NCBI RefSeq assembly: GCF_046630445.1
Contig: NC_092333.1
Coordinates: 333,819,501 to 333,883,500 of the forward strand
Direction of reading: 5' to 3'
DNA length: 64,000 nt
Source: Rutidosis leptorrhynchoides
Lineage: Eukaryota; Streptophyta; Magnoliopsida; Asterales; Asteraceae
This document shows positions 1 to 11,667 of this stretch, one piece after another. Both the position numbers and the translations under genes were made by a program. The first letter of the stretch is position 1, and every line of letters begins with the position of its first letter. The notes below the pieces were generated by a model. It searched no databases. It was not told the DNA's origin and saw only the letters and a list, made by a program, of their open reading frames with translations.

Positions 1-1527
1 AAGATTGTCATATCTTTGAAGTCGCCGGCCGGCCACCAAAGCCGCCTGCTTAACTAAGACGGTTACGCGTTTTGTGCTTGTGGATCAAGTTAAACTTGCA
101 AAAGGAGTCACCGACCCAAGGAAGCCATCTGCTTCCACTGAAGCTGCCGGCTTGGCCACCGATTCTAAAAAGTATAAATAGAGGTCTCATGTTTCAGTTT
201 TCAATACACAATATAACACCTTCAATACATTTTCATTTTTCTTTTATTGTTTTCTATAAAACCCTTAGATTAGGTTTACTTTCAATTTTAATCAAAATTA
301 TTCAAGTTATTTATTCAAGTTCTTTTCATCTACCTTTTGAGGTAGGATTCTATCTTTATTTTATCGTTTATTCTGTTTTATTTACTTTAATTGTTTATGT
401 TCGTCTTCCACTATGAACTAAACGTTCATAGTGGTTACTTGGACGGAAACTAAACTTTATCTGGGAATCAGATGAAGCCACCGGCTTTACCAGTCCAAGA
501 CGCCGACTTCGTGCTTAATTCCGTAAAGTTTCTTGTTCTTTTCCAGATCTATATGTTTGAGTTTCTGTAAGGATGTTTGAATTGTTTTGAATCTATTATG
601 CTTTAATATACTTGTTTACCATGCTTATTGATTAGATAACATGATTTTAGGTTGATTAATACTTAATCCAAGGATCTATTATTCGATTCATGCTACTTGT
701 TTAGATCTAGTCCATCAAACTTGTTAAATTGAATTGCATGCAACTAGGTTAAACAACATAATAGTGATAAACTTGTTTAATTTGAGTTACGCTTATATAA
801 TAGAATTTGATATTGTTAGGCTTAATCGAAGATCCTTTGTTTGGATTTGTTTAATTAATGATTGCATGAGAATTTAGTAGTAATTGACTTTCAGCTAGTA
901 ACTTGAGTTGATCTACTTGGTGTTTAATAGGCTATATAATTTGTCAGTCTATTTGCATGTTGATCCTCATCACAAAATTAATATGTATCATGTAATTGAA
1001 TTAAATATGAAGAATTGAGATGTTAGATATGCATATCACTTATCTAGCATATGCTTTAAGTCCTGCCTATTGAATGATATGCAACACTTAGCTTAGCCTA
1101 TTTAGGGATAATAGTTGGTCTATGATTATATCTTGCTTTGTGCTAATATAAGTCATGAAACTTGTCTAATATGATTCCCGTATGATTTAGTCATTCATGT
1201 AACTGCTTTTATTTATATTTGTTTATTTTGAATCTTCAATTCCTTATTATTTCATTGTTTTGTTTATCTTTAAATCATCTCTTTCCTAAGAGATAAGAAT
1301 CTATCTCATAAAAAGACATAAAAATCTATCTTTAATTCTTTATTAAGAATTAAGCTATATAATAAAACAACTCTTATCCGCATCTGAGCTCTCTTGGGAC
1401 GATAACCTAAAATACTACATCTGTGGTCTTGTTGCTCGTTAGGGTGTTAAAAGTAAAATAGAGGTTTATTAAATTTAAAAGTTGAAATAAACGACAAAGC
1501 ACTACTGTACACACTTTTGACACATCA
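1..1527 (+). repeat. Probable Athila/Tat-type LTR remnant (3' part)
   Basis: No credible gene is visible. The right end resembles two other LTR ends in this window: a TTGGGACGATA motif near 1395, about 130 bp of similar layout, then an ACATCA end at 1527. The Athila 5' LTR (ending 46513) and the reverse solo LTR (11668) also end in ACATCA and carry the related GGAACGA motif upstream. A TATAAATA box sits at 173-180, as expected for an LTR promoter. The left end is outside the window, and no primer-binding site follows 1527, so this may be a solo LTR inserted into the degraded ORF that resumes at 1528. It could instead be ordinary leader sequence of that element. Confidence 0.45.
173..180 (+). 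promoter_or_regulatory. TATA box of the LTR-like region
   Basis: TATAAATA in a locally GC-richer stretch, followed by GAGGTCTCATG. It matches the position and form of the TATA boxes in the Copia-2 LTR (13180-13187) and the Gypsy-C LTR (61166-61173). Promoter activity is inferred. Confidence 0.45.
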
Positions 1528-2167
1528 CTTGTTCAACCACCTCCTGCTAGTGATGAGAAATTGACTGATGAACTTACTGCTGCAAATGCTGCTTTTTCTA
1601 AAATGGATTTTCAATCCATTACTCCTAATGAAGCAGGTGTTATTGTCATTCCTGGTTCTGATGCTGGTTCCTAGGAAACCAAATGGATGCTGGTACCGAT
1701 TCTACCACCACTACTGTATCTTCTAAGGCTGATGCTTCTGTTGAAAAGCCTAAGTATGTTTACAAGGTACAAGATCCAGATGAAGTGGTGTCCAAGTTTG
1801 TTTACAATGGAGTGTCCATTACTCCCAATATTGCACTACTTACCAGCTGACTATTGATCCACAAAGTGCATTGGTTTCTGCCAGCAAGCTGCCTGATGAG
1901 GAGCTGACCGAATTACTCTCCCAGTTGGACGAACCAACACGTGAAGAAGTGTTTGAGAGGCTCGCCACTCTGGAGAACATAAATGAGCAGCCATACTATC
2001 ACTTCTTTGGCATGGCTCCAGCTGCTTCTCCATGGCCTGGTACTTAGAGACCTCTCAAGTTCATCTATGATCCGAATACTGGTAAGGTTGTCATACAAGA
2101 TATTCCTGATTTGCTAGTACCTTCCGATTCATCAGCTTCTTCTTTATCATCTTCTTCATCTGATGGT
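1528..2167 (+). pseudogene. Degraded ORF of unknown family, part 1
   Basis: A protein-like reading can be followed through several frame changes. A first block carries DEKLTDELTAANAAF; a second, in another frame, has a Thr/Ser-rich stretch then KYVYKVQDPDEVVSKF; a third has LPDEELTELLSQLDEPTREE and ends in a Ser-rich run before the Copia-1 insertion. Stops and frameshifts interrupt all of it. The codon-like texture and its continuation after 10525 make a decayed gene likely. It looks like an accessory or gag-like product of a retroelement, but I do not recognise the family. Copia-1 splits it exactly at the ATGGT duplication (2163-2167 and 10520-10524). Confidence 0.55.
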
Positions 2168-3222
2168 TGAAGGTATTTCGTATGCCCGAGAGACATATTA
2201 AATTAATGTGGCTAATATGTTATGATCCAAGTCGGGTCATACCCAATAACAAGCTTACCAACACCGTTTACGTATTTAAGCTTAACGAATGGATCGTTAA
2301 ATGAATACGCGACACTTGGATTTTAGAAAATCGGTTTTCTAAAATATAATCACTTGAGATAAATTATTTGGATAATTTATATATAATTATTTATGGGTTT
2401 AAATAATTATGTTGTGTTATATTTTATAAAAGGTTTATAAAATACATAAGTATCTTAATAAAATCATGGGATTTTATACAAAATAGCAAGTTTTATAAAA
2501 TTTAAAGTCTTGTTATATGGAATTGGTGATGGAGCCGTTTTCTAGGGTGGTCTCCAAGACACCCCATGCTTATTCCATTGTTACTTGTGTTGGCACATTC
2601 CAATAAAAGCATGCTAGGCTCCATTCACCACATGGATGACTCAAGTAAGAAACTAAGAACCAAGAAAAAGACATTCTTTCTCTTCTCCTTGCTGCTGTAA
2701 AACCGTGGCTTTTCAAGCAGCAAAAGGGAGTGTTTCAAGCTTGTTTTCTAGTGATTAAGTGTCTCTAAAACCTAACCAATTCAAAGGTGTGTTGGTGCAT
2801 CAAGCTTGGGGTATTATCTCTTGAGATTCCATAGTTTTGGAACTTGTATTCATCATCATCTTTCTTGGTACTTGCTGTCCAGATTTTAAGGTTCTAATAA
2901 AGTGGTTTTCTAGCTTGGTTAGTAAGGTTATAAGGTACCAAAGTCTAGCCAAGGTTAAGGGTGATATTGGAGAAGCATAAGCTTGGTGTTTTCATCTTCA
3001 AATTCATCATTCTTGGAAGTAAATAACCTCCTAACTTGGAGAAGGTATAACCTCTAAATTACTATCTTGTAGTTTGTAAGTATATATCACAACTTGATCC
3101 TAATTGGGTTTTAAACTTTAATTGGTTAAAGATTTAACAAGTTACCAAATGATTTTTCATGCTTCCGCTTTGAATGGTTCTTAAAAGGTTTTAAGTGTTA
3201 TGAAACTTGTTAAAACCCAACA
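2168..3222 (+). repeat. Copia-1 5' LTR
   Basis: It matches 9465-10519 over its full 1,055 bp with one visible difference. The ends are TG...CA. It is followed directly by the primer site. AT-rich stretches near 2370-2470 contain several TATATA runs that could act as a promoter, but none stands out. Confidence 0.95.
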
Positions 3223-3223
3223 A

Positions 3224-3237
3224 TGGTATCTAGAGCC
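3224..3237 (+). other. Copia-1 primer-binding site
   Basis: TGGTATCTAGAGCC starts one base after the 5' LTR. It resembles the 3' end complement of methionine tRNA used by most plant LTR elements (TGGTATCAGAGC) with a small internal change. Confidence 0.75.
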
Positions 3238-4663
3238 GAAGTTGTTGAAATATGCTTCGAGATGATTTATTTAACTCACTATAATTTTGCATTTTATGTA
3301 CATGCATGAAAGTAAAATGCAAAATATTATATGTTTGGGTGGGTTCATAGTTTGGCCGAATTTAGGGAGGTTTCAAATGGGTTTGGAACTTGCAATTTGG
3401 TCATATTTTGTTGTATATTATTGTTCACAATCAAGCCTTGGCCTTGTATTTGTATGGTTGCATGTTTGGTTGAATTAATTCATTCATTTGGTATGTAATA
3501 TTAATTCATTCATGTGGTTGTAATATTCATGTAATTTGGTTGTAATATTTATTATTTTGGTTATGTAATTTATTTTATATTTGGTATGTAAAATAGATTA
3601 GGTTGTATTTCATTTTCTAGACAAGATGTATTAGGATATATTTTGTAAAATGATGAAGATGATGAAAACTTGAAGAACACAAGAAGAAGCATTTGGATGC
3701 AAGATTAAGTGGGAGATTTTAAAATCTTCTACTTTGTGTTATTACCCTTAACCGGTGGCATTTGTTTTCGGCTAAACAAATGTCTACCAAAAATGGCTTG
3801 ATTGTGAACATATGATTTTGCATGCGTGGTTGTTTTGTATGATTATGTGGATTGTATGTTTGTATGCTACAAGTTAATCACACAAGTTAACAACAAACTA
3901 AAATGGCAATTTAAATTGGTTAAAATTGACATTATTAACGACATGCATAACGTCAATTTAAATGGTTAAATTAAAAACGGCTAAAAGGACATTAATAATC
4001 AGTTATTAAGAACATGATAAGGATCATACATATAAAATGGTTTATATCAAAGTAATAAAATTGGCTTTATTACATAACATGAAAATGGATTTTCAAATAA
4101 ACCATACACTAAATGCATGTTGGTGTATGGTGCAAAAGTTTTCTCAAACTAGAATTAATGAAAACTTAAAATCCCTTATTAACAAGGCAAACAAGTTTAA
4201 CGCCATCCTATTGTATGACACTTAAAAGTATTAGGGAACTCATGATGGGATAAAGGTCACCTAACCGTTATGAGCAAACTAATATGATTAAGGTAAATTT
4301 CGCATGCTTGTGGGATAAAGGTCACCTAACCACTTGTATGTTAAATTTACAAGTCTATACAAGTAGGACGACTTGATTTGGGAATCATGAACTTAAGGTC
4401 ACCGAAGCATGAGGAACAAATAGGCGTTGATGGGATAAATATGCCATGCAAAAGGATTGCATGATCCCATACTCTAGAAGTTGCAAATGGATTGCAATTG
4501 TCATTTATTGACTACCTAGCTAAATCAAATTGCGGGATAAAGGTCACCTAACCGAAATTTGGTTTACCGTTGGATTCTAGAATTTAATAATTCAATTTGA
4601 TTTAAAGGGTATTGAATGTTAAAATTAAAATCGATACTTAAACGAACTTTGTTAATTTTGTAG
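3238..4663 (+). other. Copia-1 untranslated leader
   Basis: About 1.4 kb between primer site and gag start, without a convincing ORF. The right part (4247-4554) contains three copies of a 20-bp repeat and related fragments. Long leaders are usual in several plant copia lineages, where packaging and dimerisation signals are expected. Confidence 0.6.
4247..4554 (+). repeat. Short direct repeats in the Copia-1 leader
   Basis: GGGATAAAGGTCACCTAACC occurs at 4247-4266, 4312-4331 and 4534-4553. Partial relatives (GGGATAAA near 4433, AAGGTCACC near 4395) lie between. Spacing is irregular, so this is a dispersed motif rather than a tandem array. Position just before gag suggests an RNA-level role, which is inference. 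Confidence 0.8.
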
Positions 4664-7600
4664 ATGGCCGCCAATAACAACAACAACATTCCAAACGCAC
4701 CACTTAACCTGAACCACCTATCATTAAGGTCTCTCTTAGAGAAAGACAAACTCAACCATACAAACTTTATGGATTGGTTCCGCAATCTTCGGATTGTCCT
4801 CAAACAAGAGGATAAAATGTATGTGCTTGAGGACCCCATTCCCGATCAACCGGATGAGAATGATGTGGAGGCAATGGCCACTTACGATAAGTATTGCCAC
4901 GACTCCCTTCAAGTCTCATGCTTAATGCTTGGGACTATGATACCCGAACTCCAAAAGGATTTCGAGCACCATAGTGCATATGACATGATAACGCAATTGA
5001 AGGAGATGTTCCTCCAACAAGCGCGTGTCGAGCGCTTCGAAACGGTTCGGGCGCTACATGCTTGTCGTATGGACGATACCCAATCGGTTTCATCTTATGT
5101 ACTTAAGATGAAAAGCCTTATCGATCGTGCTAACCGTCTTAACCTAAACATTTCCAACGAGTTAGCTACCGATCTTATCCTTAACTCCCTATCAAAAAGG
5201 TTTGATCAATTTGTAATTAATTACAATATGAATGGGATGGATAAGAGCATAGGTGAGCTTCACGGTATGCTTAGAACGGCGGAAACTAGCATGGGTAAAA
5301 GGGCTTTACCCGTGTTAGCAATCGATCAAAGTGGGTCCAAAGGTAACACCTCTAAGCCAAAGGTGGCTAAGAGAAAAGGACCCGCCCATCAAGGCAAAGG
5401 GAAGGGGAAGATGGTTACCCCAACCATCAACAAGGCTAAGAAGAAAAAGGTAGCCGAGAAGGCAAACCCCAAGGAAGACCCATGTTTCGGTTGCGGTGAG
5501 ATGGGTCATTGGAAACGAAACTGTCCGGTTTATCTTAAGGAGTTGAAGGACAAGAGGGATGCAGGGCAAACCTCAGGTAATATATATATGGTATATATAG
5601 AGCTTAGTATTACTTCTTCTAATACATGGGTATTAGACACTGGATGTGGAACTCACATTTGCAATTCATTGCAGGGGTTCAAAAGAAGTAGCAAGCAAAC
5701 GGGAACATCAAGTCTCTACATGGGTAATGGAGCCAAAGTGCAAGTGAAGGCTCAAGGAGACTTTGTGTTAAAGCTTCCAAGTGGTTTGGAACTTATTTTG
5801 AAAGATGTTTTGTATGCACCCGATTTATGTCGAAACATTATTTCTATTTCCCGTTTGAAACAATGTGGTTTTAATCCTAATTTTGTTAATGATGATATCC
5901 ACTTTTATTTAGATAATGTATTCTATTTCAAGGCTTCACCTTCAAATGGAATTTATGAATTGGTTCACGATGACACATTATCTAGTAGCTCAATGTACCG
6001 TACAAGCACCAAGAAACTCAAAAGGGATTTGAGTGATTCCTACTTATGGCATTGTCGCCTTGGTCACATAAACAAGAACCGAATACATACACTTCAAAGG
6101 AATGGACTTTTGAAATCAAATGAAATGGATTCGTTTGATATATGTGAATCATGTTTACAAGGCAAGATGACTAAAGCACCTTTCAAAGGGACTTATGAAA
6201 GGGCTAAAGACTTATTGGGATTAATACATTCGGATGTATGTGGACCCTTTAAACCCATGACTAGGAATGGTGAAAGATACTTTGTTACTTTCATTGATGA
6301 CTTTAGTCGTTTCGGATATGTCTACTTATTAAGACACAAGGACGAAACGTTTGAAGCATTCAAAGAATATCAAAACGAAGTATAAAATCAACTCAATAGG
6401 ACAATTAAGGTACTTCGTACCGATAGAGGAGGTGAATACCTAAGCGATGCCTTCCAAGATCATCTTAGGAGTTGTGGGATTATCTCACAACTTACTCCAC
6501 CCGGAACACCCCAACTTAATGGAGTTTCCGAAAGGAGGAACCGAACCCTAATGGATATGGTTCGATCTATGATGGCAAGAAGCTCGTTGCCTCTATCATT
6601 TTGGGGTTATTGTCTAAGCTCCGCGGCTCGTATTTTAAATATGGCCCCAACCAAGAAAGTGGAACGAACTCCTCATGAGATGTGGTTTGGGAAACCTCCT
6701 TCTCTTTCATACCTGAAAGTATGGGGATGTGAAGCTTATCCTAAGCGTTATGTAGCAAATAAGCTACATGCTCGATCCACGAAGTGTATCTTCATAGGAT
6801 ATCCCAAGGATGATATGGGATACTATTTCTATGATCCATCCAAGCAGAATGTATTTGTTGCTCGGAAAGCGGAATTCCTAGAAACCAAGTTCCTTATGGA
6901 AGGTGATGGTGAAAGGAAGGTAGATCTTGTAGAGGTACAAGATCAAGCCGATGATACACAATTGGTTGGCACTAGTACTCAACATGAGGATGTTGAAAGT
7001 GATCAAGTGGATGATCAAGGTACACAAGACGTTCGAAGATCTAGTAGGATTAGTAATCCTCCCGAGAGATATGGGTTTCTCGTGGATGGTTGCTGTACGG
7101 TTGATTTGGATGAACCGACAAACTATGAAGATGCTTTATCAAGGATTGATAAAGATAAATGGCAGGATGCCATGAACGCCGAGATGCAATCCATGTATGA
7201 AAACCAAGTGTGGGAACTTGTTGAGCAACCTCCTAGCTCTAAGCTAGTTGATTGCAAATGGCTTTTCAAGAAGAAAACCGACATACATGGAAACTTGGAT
7301 ACATATAAAGCTAGACTTGTTGCAAAAGGTTTCACTCAAACTCAAGGGGTTGATTATGATGAAACTTTCTCGCCTGTGGCAATGCTAAAGTCTATTAGGA
7401 TATTATTTGCCATTGCTGCTCACTACGACTATGAAATATGGCAAATGGATGTCAAAACCGCTTTCCTAAATGGATATCTTATGGAAGATGTCTATATGGT
7501 TCAGCCTGAAGGTTTTGTTGATCCAAAATATCCTAAAAGTGTATGCAAGTTAAAGAAGTCAATCTACGGATTGAAACAAGCATCTAGAATGTGGAATCAT

Positions 7601-8695
7601 CGTTTTAATGAGGAAGCCGAGAAATTTGGCTTCATTAAAAATGGTGATGAAGCTTGTGTATATAAGAAAGCTAGTGGGAGCACTATCATATTCCTTGTAC
7701 TATATGTGGATGATATATTATTATTTGGGAATGATATTACCACAATGCAAGGAGTCAAAACTTGGCTAAAGAGTTGCTTCTCCATTAAGGATCTTGGAGA
7801 TGCACAATACATATTGGGGATAGGGATCTATAGAAATAGATCCAAGAGATTGATAGGTTTAAGTCAAAGTACATACATTGATAAAATCTTGAAAAGGTTC
7901 AAGATGGAAAACTCTAAGAGAGGTTTGGTACCTATTCAAAAAGGAACCGTTCTCAGTTCATCTCAGTGTCCTGCCACGAAAGATGAACAAGAGAGAATGA
8001 AGAAAGTCCCATACGCATCTGCTATTGGGTCTATCATGTATGCAATGATATGTACTAGACCGGATGTGTCATGCGCTCTAAGCTTGACAAGTAGATACCA
8101 GAATAACCCAGGAAATAGTCATTGGATTGCTGTTAAAAGCATATTGAAATACCTTAGGAGGACTAAGGATATGTTTCTAATATATGGGTCTGGTGAGGAG
8201 GAACTCGCTGTAAAAGGTTACGTGGACGCGAGTTTCCAAACTGATCGAGATGACTCTCGATCACAATCCGGTTATGTCTTCATGTTAAATGGTGGTGCAG
8301 TCTCTTGGAAGAGTTCGAAACAGGAGGTTGTTGCGTTATCCACTACAGAGTCGGAGTACATTGCCGCCTCACTGGCAGCTCAGGAAGCTGCATGGATGAA
8401 GAAATTCATCGACGACTTAGGAGTGGTCCCTTCCATTCAGGACCCTCTTGAGATCTTTTGTGACAACGAGGGTGCGATTGCTCAAATCAAGGAACCTCGT
8501 GCTCATCTAAAGACTCGTCACATTGAGCGGAGATTCAACTACATCACGGATGAGGTTGAAAAGGGAAAGATATGTATTCACAAAGTTCACACAGATCAAA
8601 ATGTTGCGGATCCACTCCCGAAGCTTTTACATGGGCCAAAACATGAGGGACATGTTTGTGCATTAGGGCTTCGATATTCTAGTGATTGGATATGA
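4664..8695 (+). pseudogene. Copia-1 gag-pol polyprotein, one in-frame stop
   Basis: One frame runs from ATG 4664 to 8695, interrupted only by TAA at 6383-6385. In order: gag; a CCHC zinc knuckle (CFGCGEMGHWKRNC, about residue 274); aspartic protease LDTGCGTHIC (about residue 323); GAG-pre-integrase HHCC zinc region (WHCRLGHI, about 460); integrase core, in which the stop falls just before the RTDRGGEY catalytic region; reverse transcriptase with YVDD at 7703-7714; RNase H with DASFQTD near 8225. The product would make the capsid and copy and integrate element RNA. The stop should truncate the protein inside integrase and remove RT, so the copy is probably non-autonomous unless the stop is read through. 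Otherwise the coding sequence looks fresh, in line with the near-identical LTRs. Confidence 0.93.
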
Positions 8696-9464
8696 TCTAT
8701 TTTATGTATTGTACCAGAACGAAATTATTCAAACTCATTAATATAACTATGGTGTTAATTTATTTGTGTTATGTTCCTATTTTGCATATTTCATCCATGA
8801 ATAAGCAATTATTCTAAATTTCCGTAGTCGATCACATTTGTGGGAACAAGTGTGAGGTTTAGACTATTATGAACTCGGATTGGTATACAATCATAGGTTG
8901 AATGTGGGGCAAGGTTGCAACCAAGGTTCATAGATATTTGTGGGAAACAAATATTGGAAGACCCGCTCTCAAGAATTAGTGTATAGAGCCTTCGTGGTTG
9001 ATCACATGTAATCTTGAGTAAAGGCGAATATCATTGTATCCTCTTACCTGAGATACATATTGGGTTCGGATATTCACCAAGTACTGTGCCTTGATTCTTT
9101 CCTTCGCTATTCTGAAACATGGTAGTACATAAGGAAGAACTCAGGTATATTACAAAGTGTATATCTAGGACGTATGTAGTCAAGATGGAATTTGTCCCTC
9201 TTATTCGTTGAGAGTCAGATGTCTAAGGCCTGAAAAGTTAAATCTATAAGAGAGTGATCACTCTGTATCTCTTGGATTTAACATGACATCTAGGACGAAA
9301 GGAAATAATGAAAGATTCACCTAATCATATTCGAGATGGGAACTCGAAAGGGATGATGTTATTGAATGGCACAAAGTCATAACATATTAGGGGTGATGGA
9401 CGGTGTGTTAGGCTGTATCCATTACTTGCATTAATTTCTTATGTTTCTCGTGCAAGTGGGAGAT
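8696..9464 (+). other. Copia-1 3' untranslated region with polypurine tract
   Basis: No ORF of interest. The last bases before the 3' LTR (GCAAGTGGGAGAT) are purine-rich and sit where plus-strand priming is expected. The remainder is AT-rich noncoding sequence. Confidence 0.75.
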
Positions 9465-10519
9465 TGAAGGTATTTCGTATGCCCGAGAGACATATTAAAT
9501 TAATGTGGCTAATATGTTATGATCCAAGTCGGGTCATACCCAATAACAAGCTTACCAACACCGTATACGTATTTAAGCTTAACGAATGGATCGTTAAATG
9601 AATACGCGACACTTGGATTTTAGAAAATCGGTTTTCTAAAATATAATCACTTGAGATAAATTATTTGGATAATTTATATATAATTATTTATGGGTTTAAA
9701 TAATTATGTTGTGTTATATTTTATAAAAGGTTTATAAAATACATAAGTATCTTAATAAAATCATGGGATTTTATACAAAATAGCAAGTTTTATAAAATTT
9801 AAAGTCTTGTTATATGGAATTGGTGATGGAGCCGTTTTCTAGGGTGGTCTCCAAGACACCCCATGCTTATTCCATTGTTACTTGTGTTGGCACATTCCAA
9901 TAAAAGCATGCTAGGCTCCATTCACCACATGGATGACTCAAGTAAGAAACTAAGAACCAAGAAAAAGACATTCTTTCTCTTCTCCTTGCTGCTGTAAAAC
10001 CGTGGCTTTTCAAGCAGCAAAAGGGAGTGTTTCAAGCTTGTTTTCTAGTGATTAAGTGTCTCTAAAACCTAACCAATTCAAAGGTGTGTTGGTGCATCAA
10101 GCTTGGGGTATTATCTCTTGAGATTCCATAGTTTTGGAACTTGTATTCATCATCATCTTTCTTGGTACTTGCTGTCCAGATTTTAAGGTTCTAATAAAGT
10201 GGTTTTCTAGCTTGGTTAGTAAGGTTATAAGGTACCAAAGTCTAGCCAAGGTTAAGGGTGATATTGGAGAAGCATAAGCTTGGTGTTTTCATCTTCAAAT
10301 TCATCATTCTTGGAAGTAAATAACCTCCTAACTTGGAGAAGGTATAACCTCTAAATTACTATCTTGTAGTTTGTAAGTATATATCACAACTTGATCCTAA
10401 TTGGGTTTTAAACTTTAATTGGTTAAAGATTTAACAAGTTACCAAATGATTTTTCATGCTTCCGCTTTGAATGGTTCTTAAAAGGTTTTAAGTGTTATGA
10501 AACTTGTTAAAACCCAACA
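9465..10519 (+). repeat. Copia-1 3' LTR
   Basis: Same length as the 5' LTR. It differs visibly only at 9565. It ends CCCAACA and is followed by the second ATGGT target duplication. Confidence 0.95.
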
Positions 10520-10524
10520 ATGGT

Positions 10525-11667
10525 GATGCTGATAAAGGTACTGCCTGATAATATTGTTGGCTCCAAAGATAAACCAGTGGATCTCACTGCTGATGATTCT
10601 GATGATGCTGCAGAGGATACCAGTAGTTCTAAGCCTTCGGGAAAAGGTAAAAATGATGGTGATCATGGTGATGAGTCAGATTCTGACCTTCCACCTCCAC
10701 CACCCCACGGAGGTACTCCAATGTTAGCTGCTACTGCGCAACCACCACCTTGTGGTCTTGATGTTGCAGAGATGGAAGGGCTGTCCACCCTTGCTGTCTA
10801 TAGGACAGTCACCAGAATCACCCCTGACATTACCAATACCATTAGGAAATCCATCATTACTAATGTTACTGAAGCTATTCGACGGGCTGTCTATGTTACT
10901 ACCTCATCTATTAAATCTCAGCTACGCCAAACAAATGCCTTTGCTGATCTGGCAATCGAGGCTCTCCAAAAACATTTTGAAGAAGAAGAAGAGCTAAAGC
11001 AGCGAATCATCTCTCACAACGAGTATACTGATCATATCACCCGACTTCAAGAAGAATTGGATCTTGAAAGACAAAGGAATCCATTTCTGAATGAAGAAAA
11101 TAGGGAATTGTGGAGTCACAAGAACAACAGATGGCTACCATGATTCCTGATTCAGCTTATGTAAGAATGGGTGAGACAATGCACCGTATGGCTAATCTTC
11201 AAGATGATGTTAGATCGAGTGTAAATCAAATTGCCATGGGTGTAGCTATAAATGAAGTTAGAACGTCCAACCTATGTCTTCAACAATATGGTGTGGACCC
11301 TGCTGCTAATATATCTCCTGCTGATGCTGAATGGAACAACTTTTCATTTTCAATGCATGATTCTGATAGTGATCTTAATGTGAGTGTTCCCCCAGGCTCT
11401 AATTCCGCCCCTGCTAATGACAAAAAGGGGTAGATGAAATCTAAACGTCACAATAAGAGAAAACAATCTGATGGGGAGCATGAACATGAGAAAGCTCCTA
11501 AGCAGAAGAAGAGAGATCATGATGATGATGGTAATGATGTCCAAGGAAGAACTGGCCCTAAGCCTAGCAACGCTCATACTGAAGCAGGTGCCAAGGGTGC
11601 TGGTGAAATCTCAACCCAGCATGTCTGCCACATCTGTGGATGATATTGGTTCTGACAGTATGCCCAG
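10525..11667 (+). pseudogene. Degraded ORF of unknown family, part 2
   Basis: This continues part 1 after Copia-1. It has an Asp/Ser-rich acidic segment, a run of prolines (SDLPPPPP), a region predicted to be helical with heptad-like Glu/Leu spacing (HFEEEEELKQRI, then LDLERQRNP), then a basic cluster (KSKRHNKRKQ, KQKKR) that could be a nuclear localisation signal. Frame changes occur near 10525, near 11115 and between about 11610 and 11640, with a TAG at 11431-11433. The order acidic, Pro-rich, coiled coil, basic would fit a retroelement accessory or env-like protein, but I cannot name it. The solo LTR at 11668 splits it at a CCCAG duplication; the frame continues at 17021. Confidence 0.6.

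Larger units (their letters stand above)
2168..10519 (+). mobile_element. Copia-1: complete Ty1/copia LTR retrotransposon
   Basis: The element has two 1,055-bp LTRs starting TGAAGG and ending CCCAACA, a Met-tRNA-like primer site, a purine tract before the 3' LTR and perfect ATGGT target duplications (2163-2167, 10520-10524). Domain order is gag, protease, integrase, reverse transcriptase, RNase H, which defines Ty1/copia. The LTRs appear identical by eye except for one base (T2268 against A9565), so the insertion is recent. The coding region carries one in-frame stop. The style of the C-terminal RT/RNase H region suggests the Angela/TAR/Tork part of the copia tree; I am not certain of the lineage. 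Confidence 0.95.

Noticed and set aside
72..416. 114-codon frame with hydrophobic content near the left edge
   Set aside because: It overlaps the TATA box and AT-rich LTR-like sequence, has low-complexity Phe/Leu/Ile composition and no domain; such frames are common by chance in T-rich DNA.
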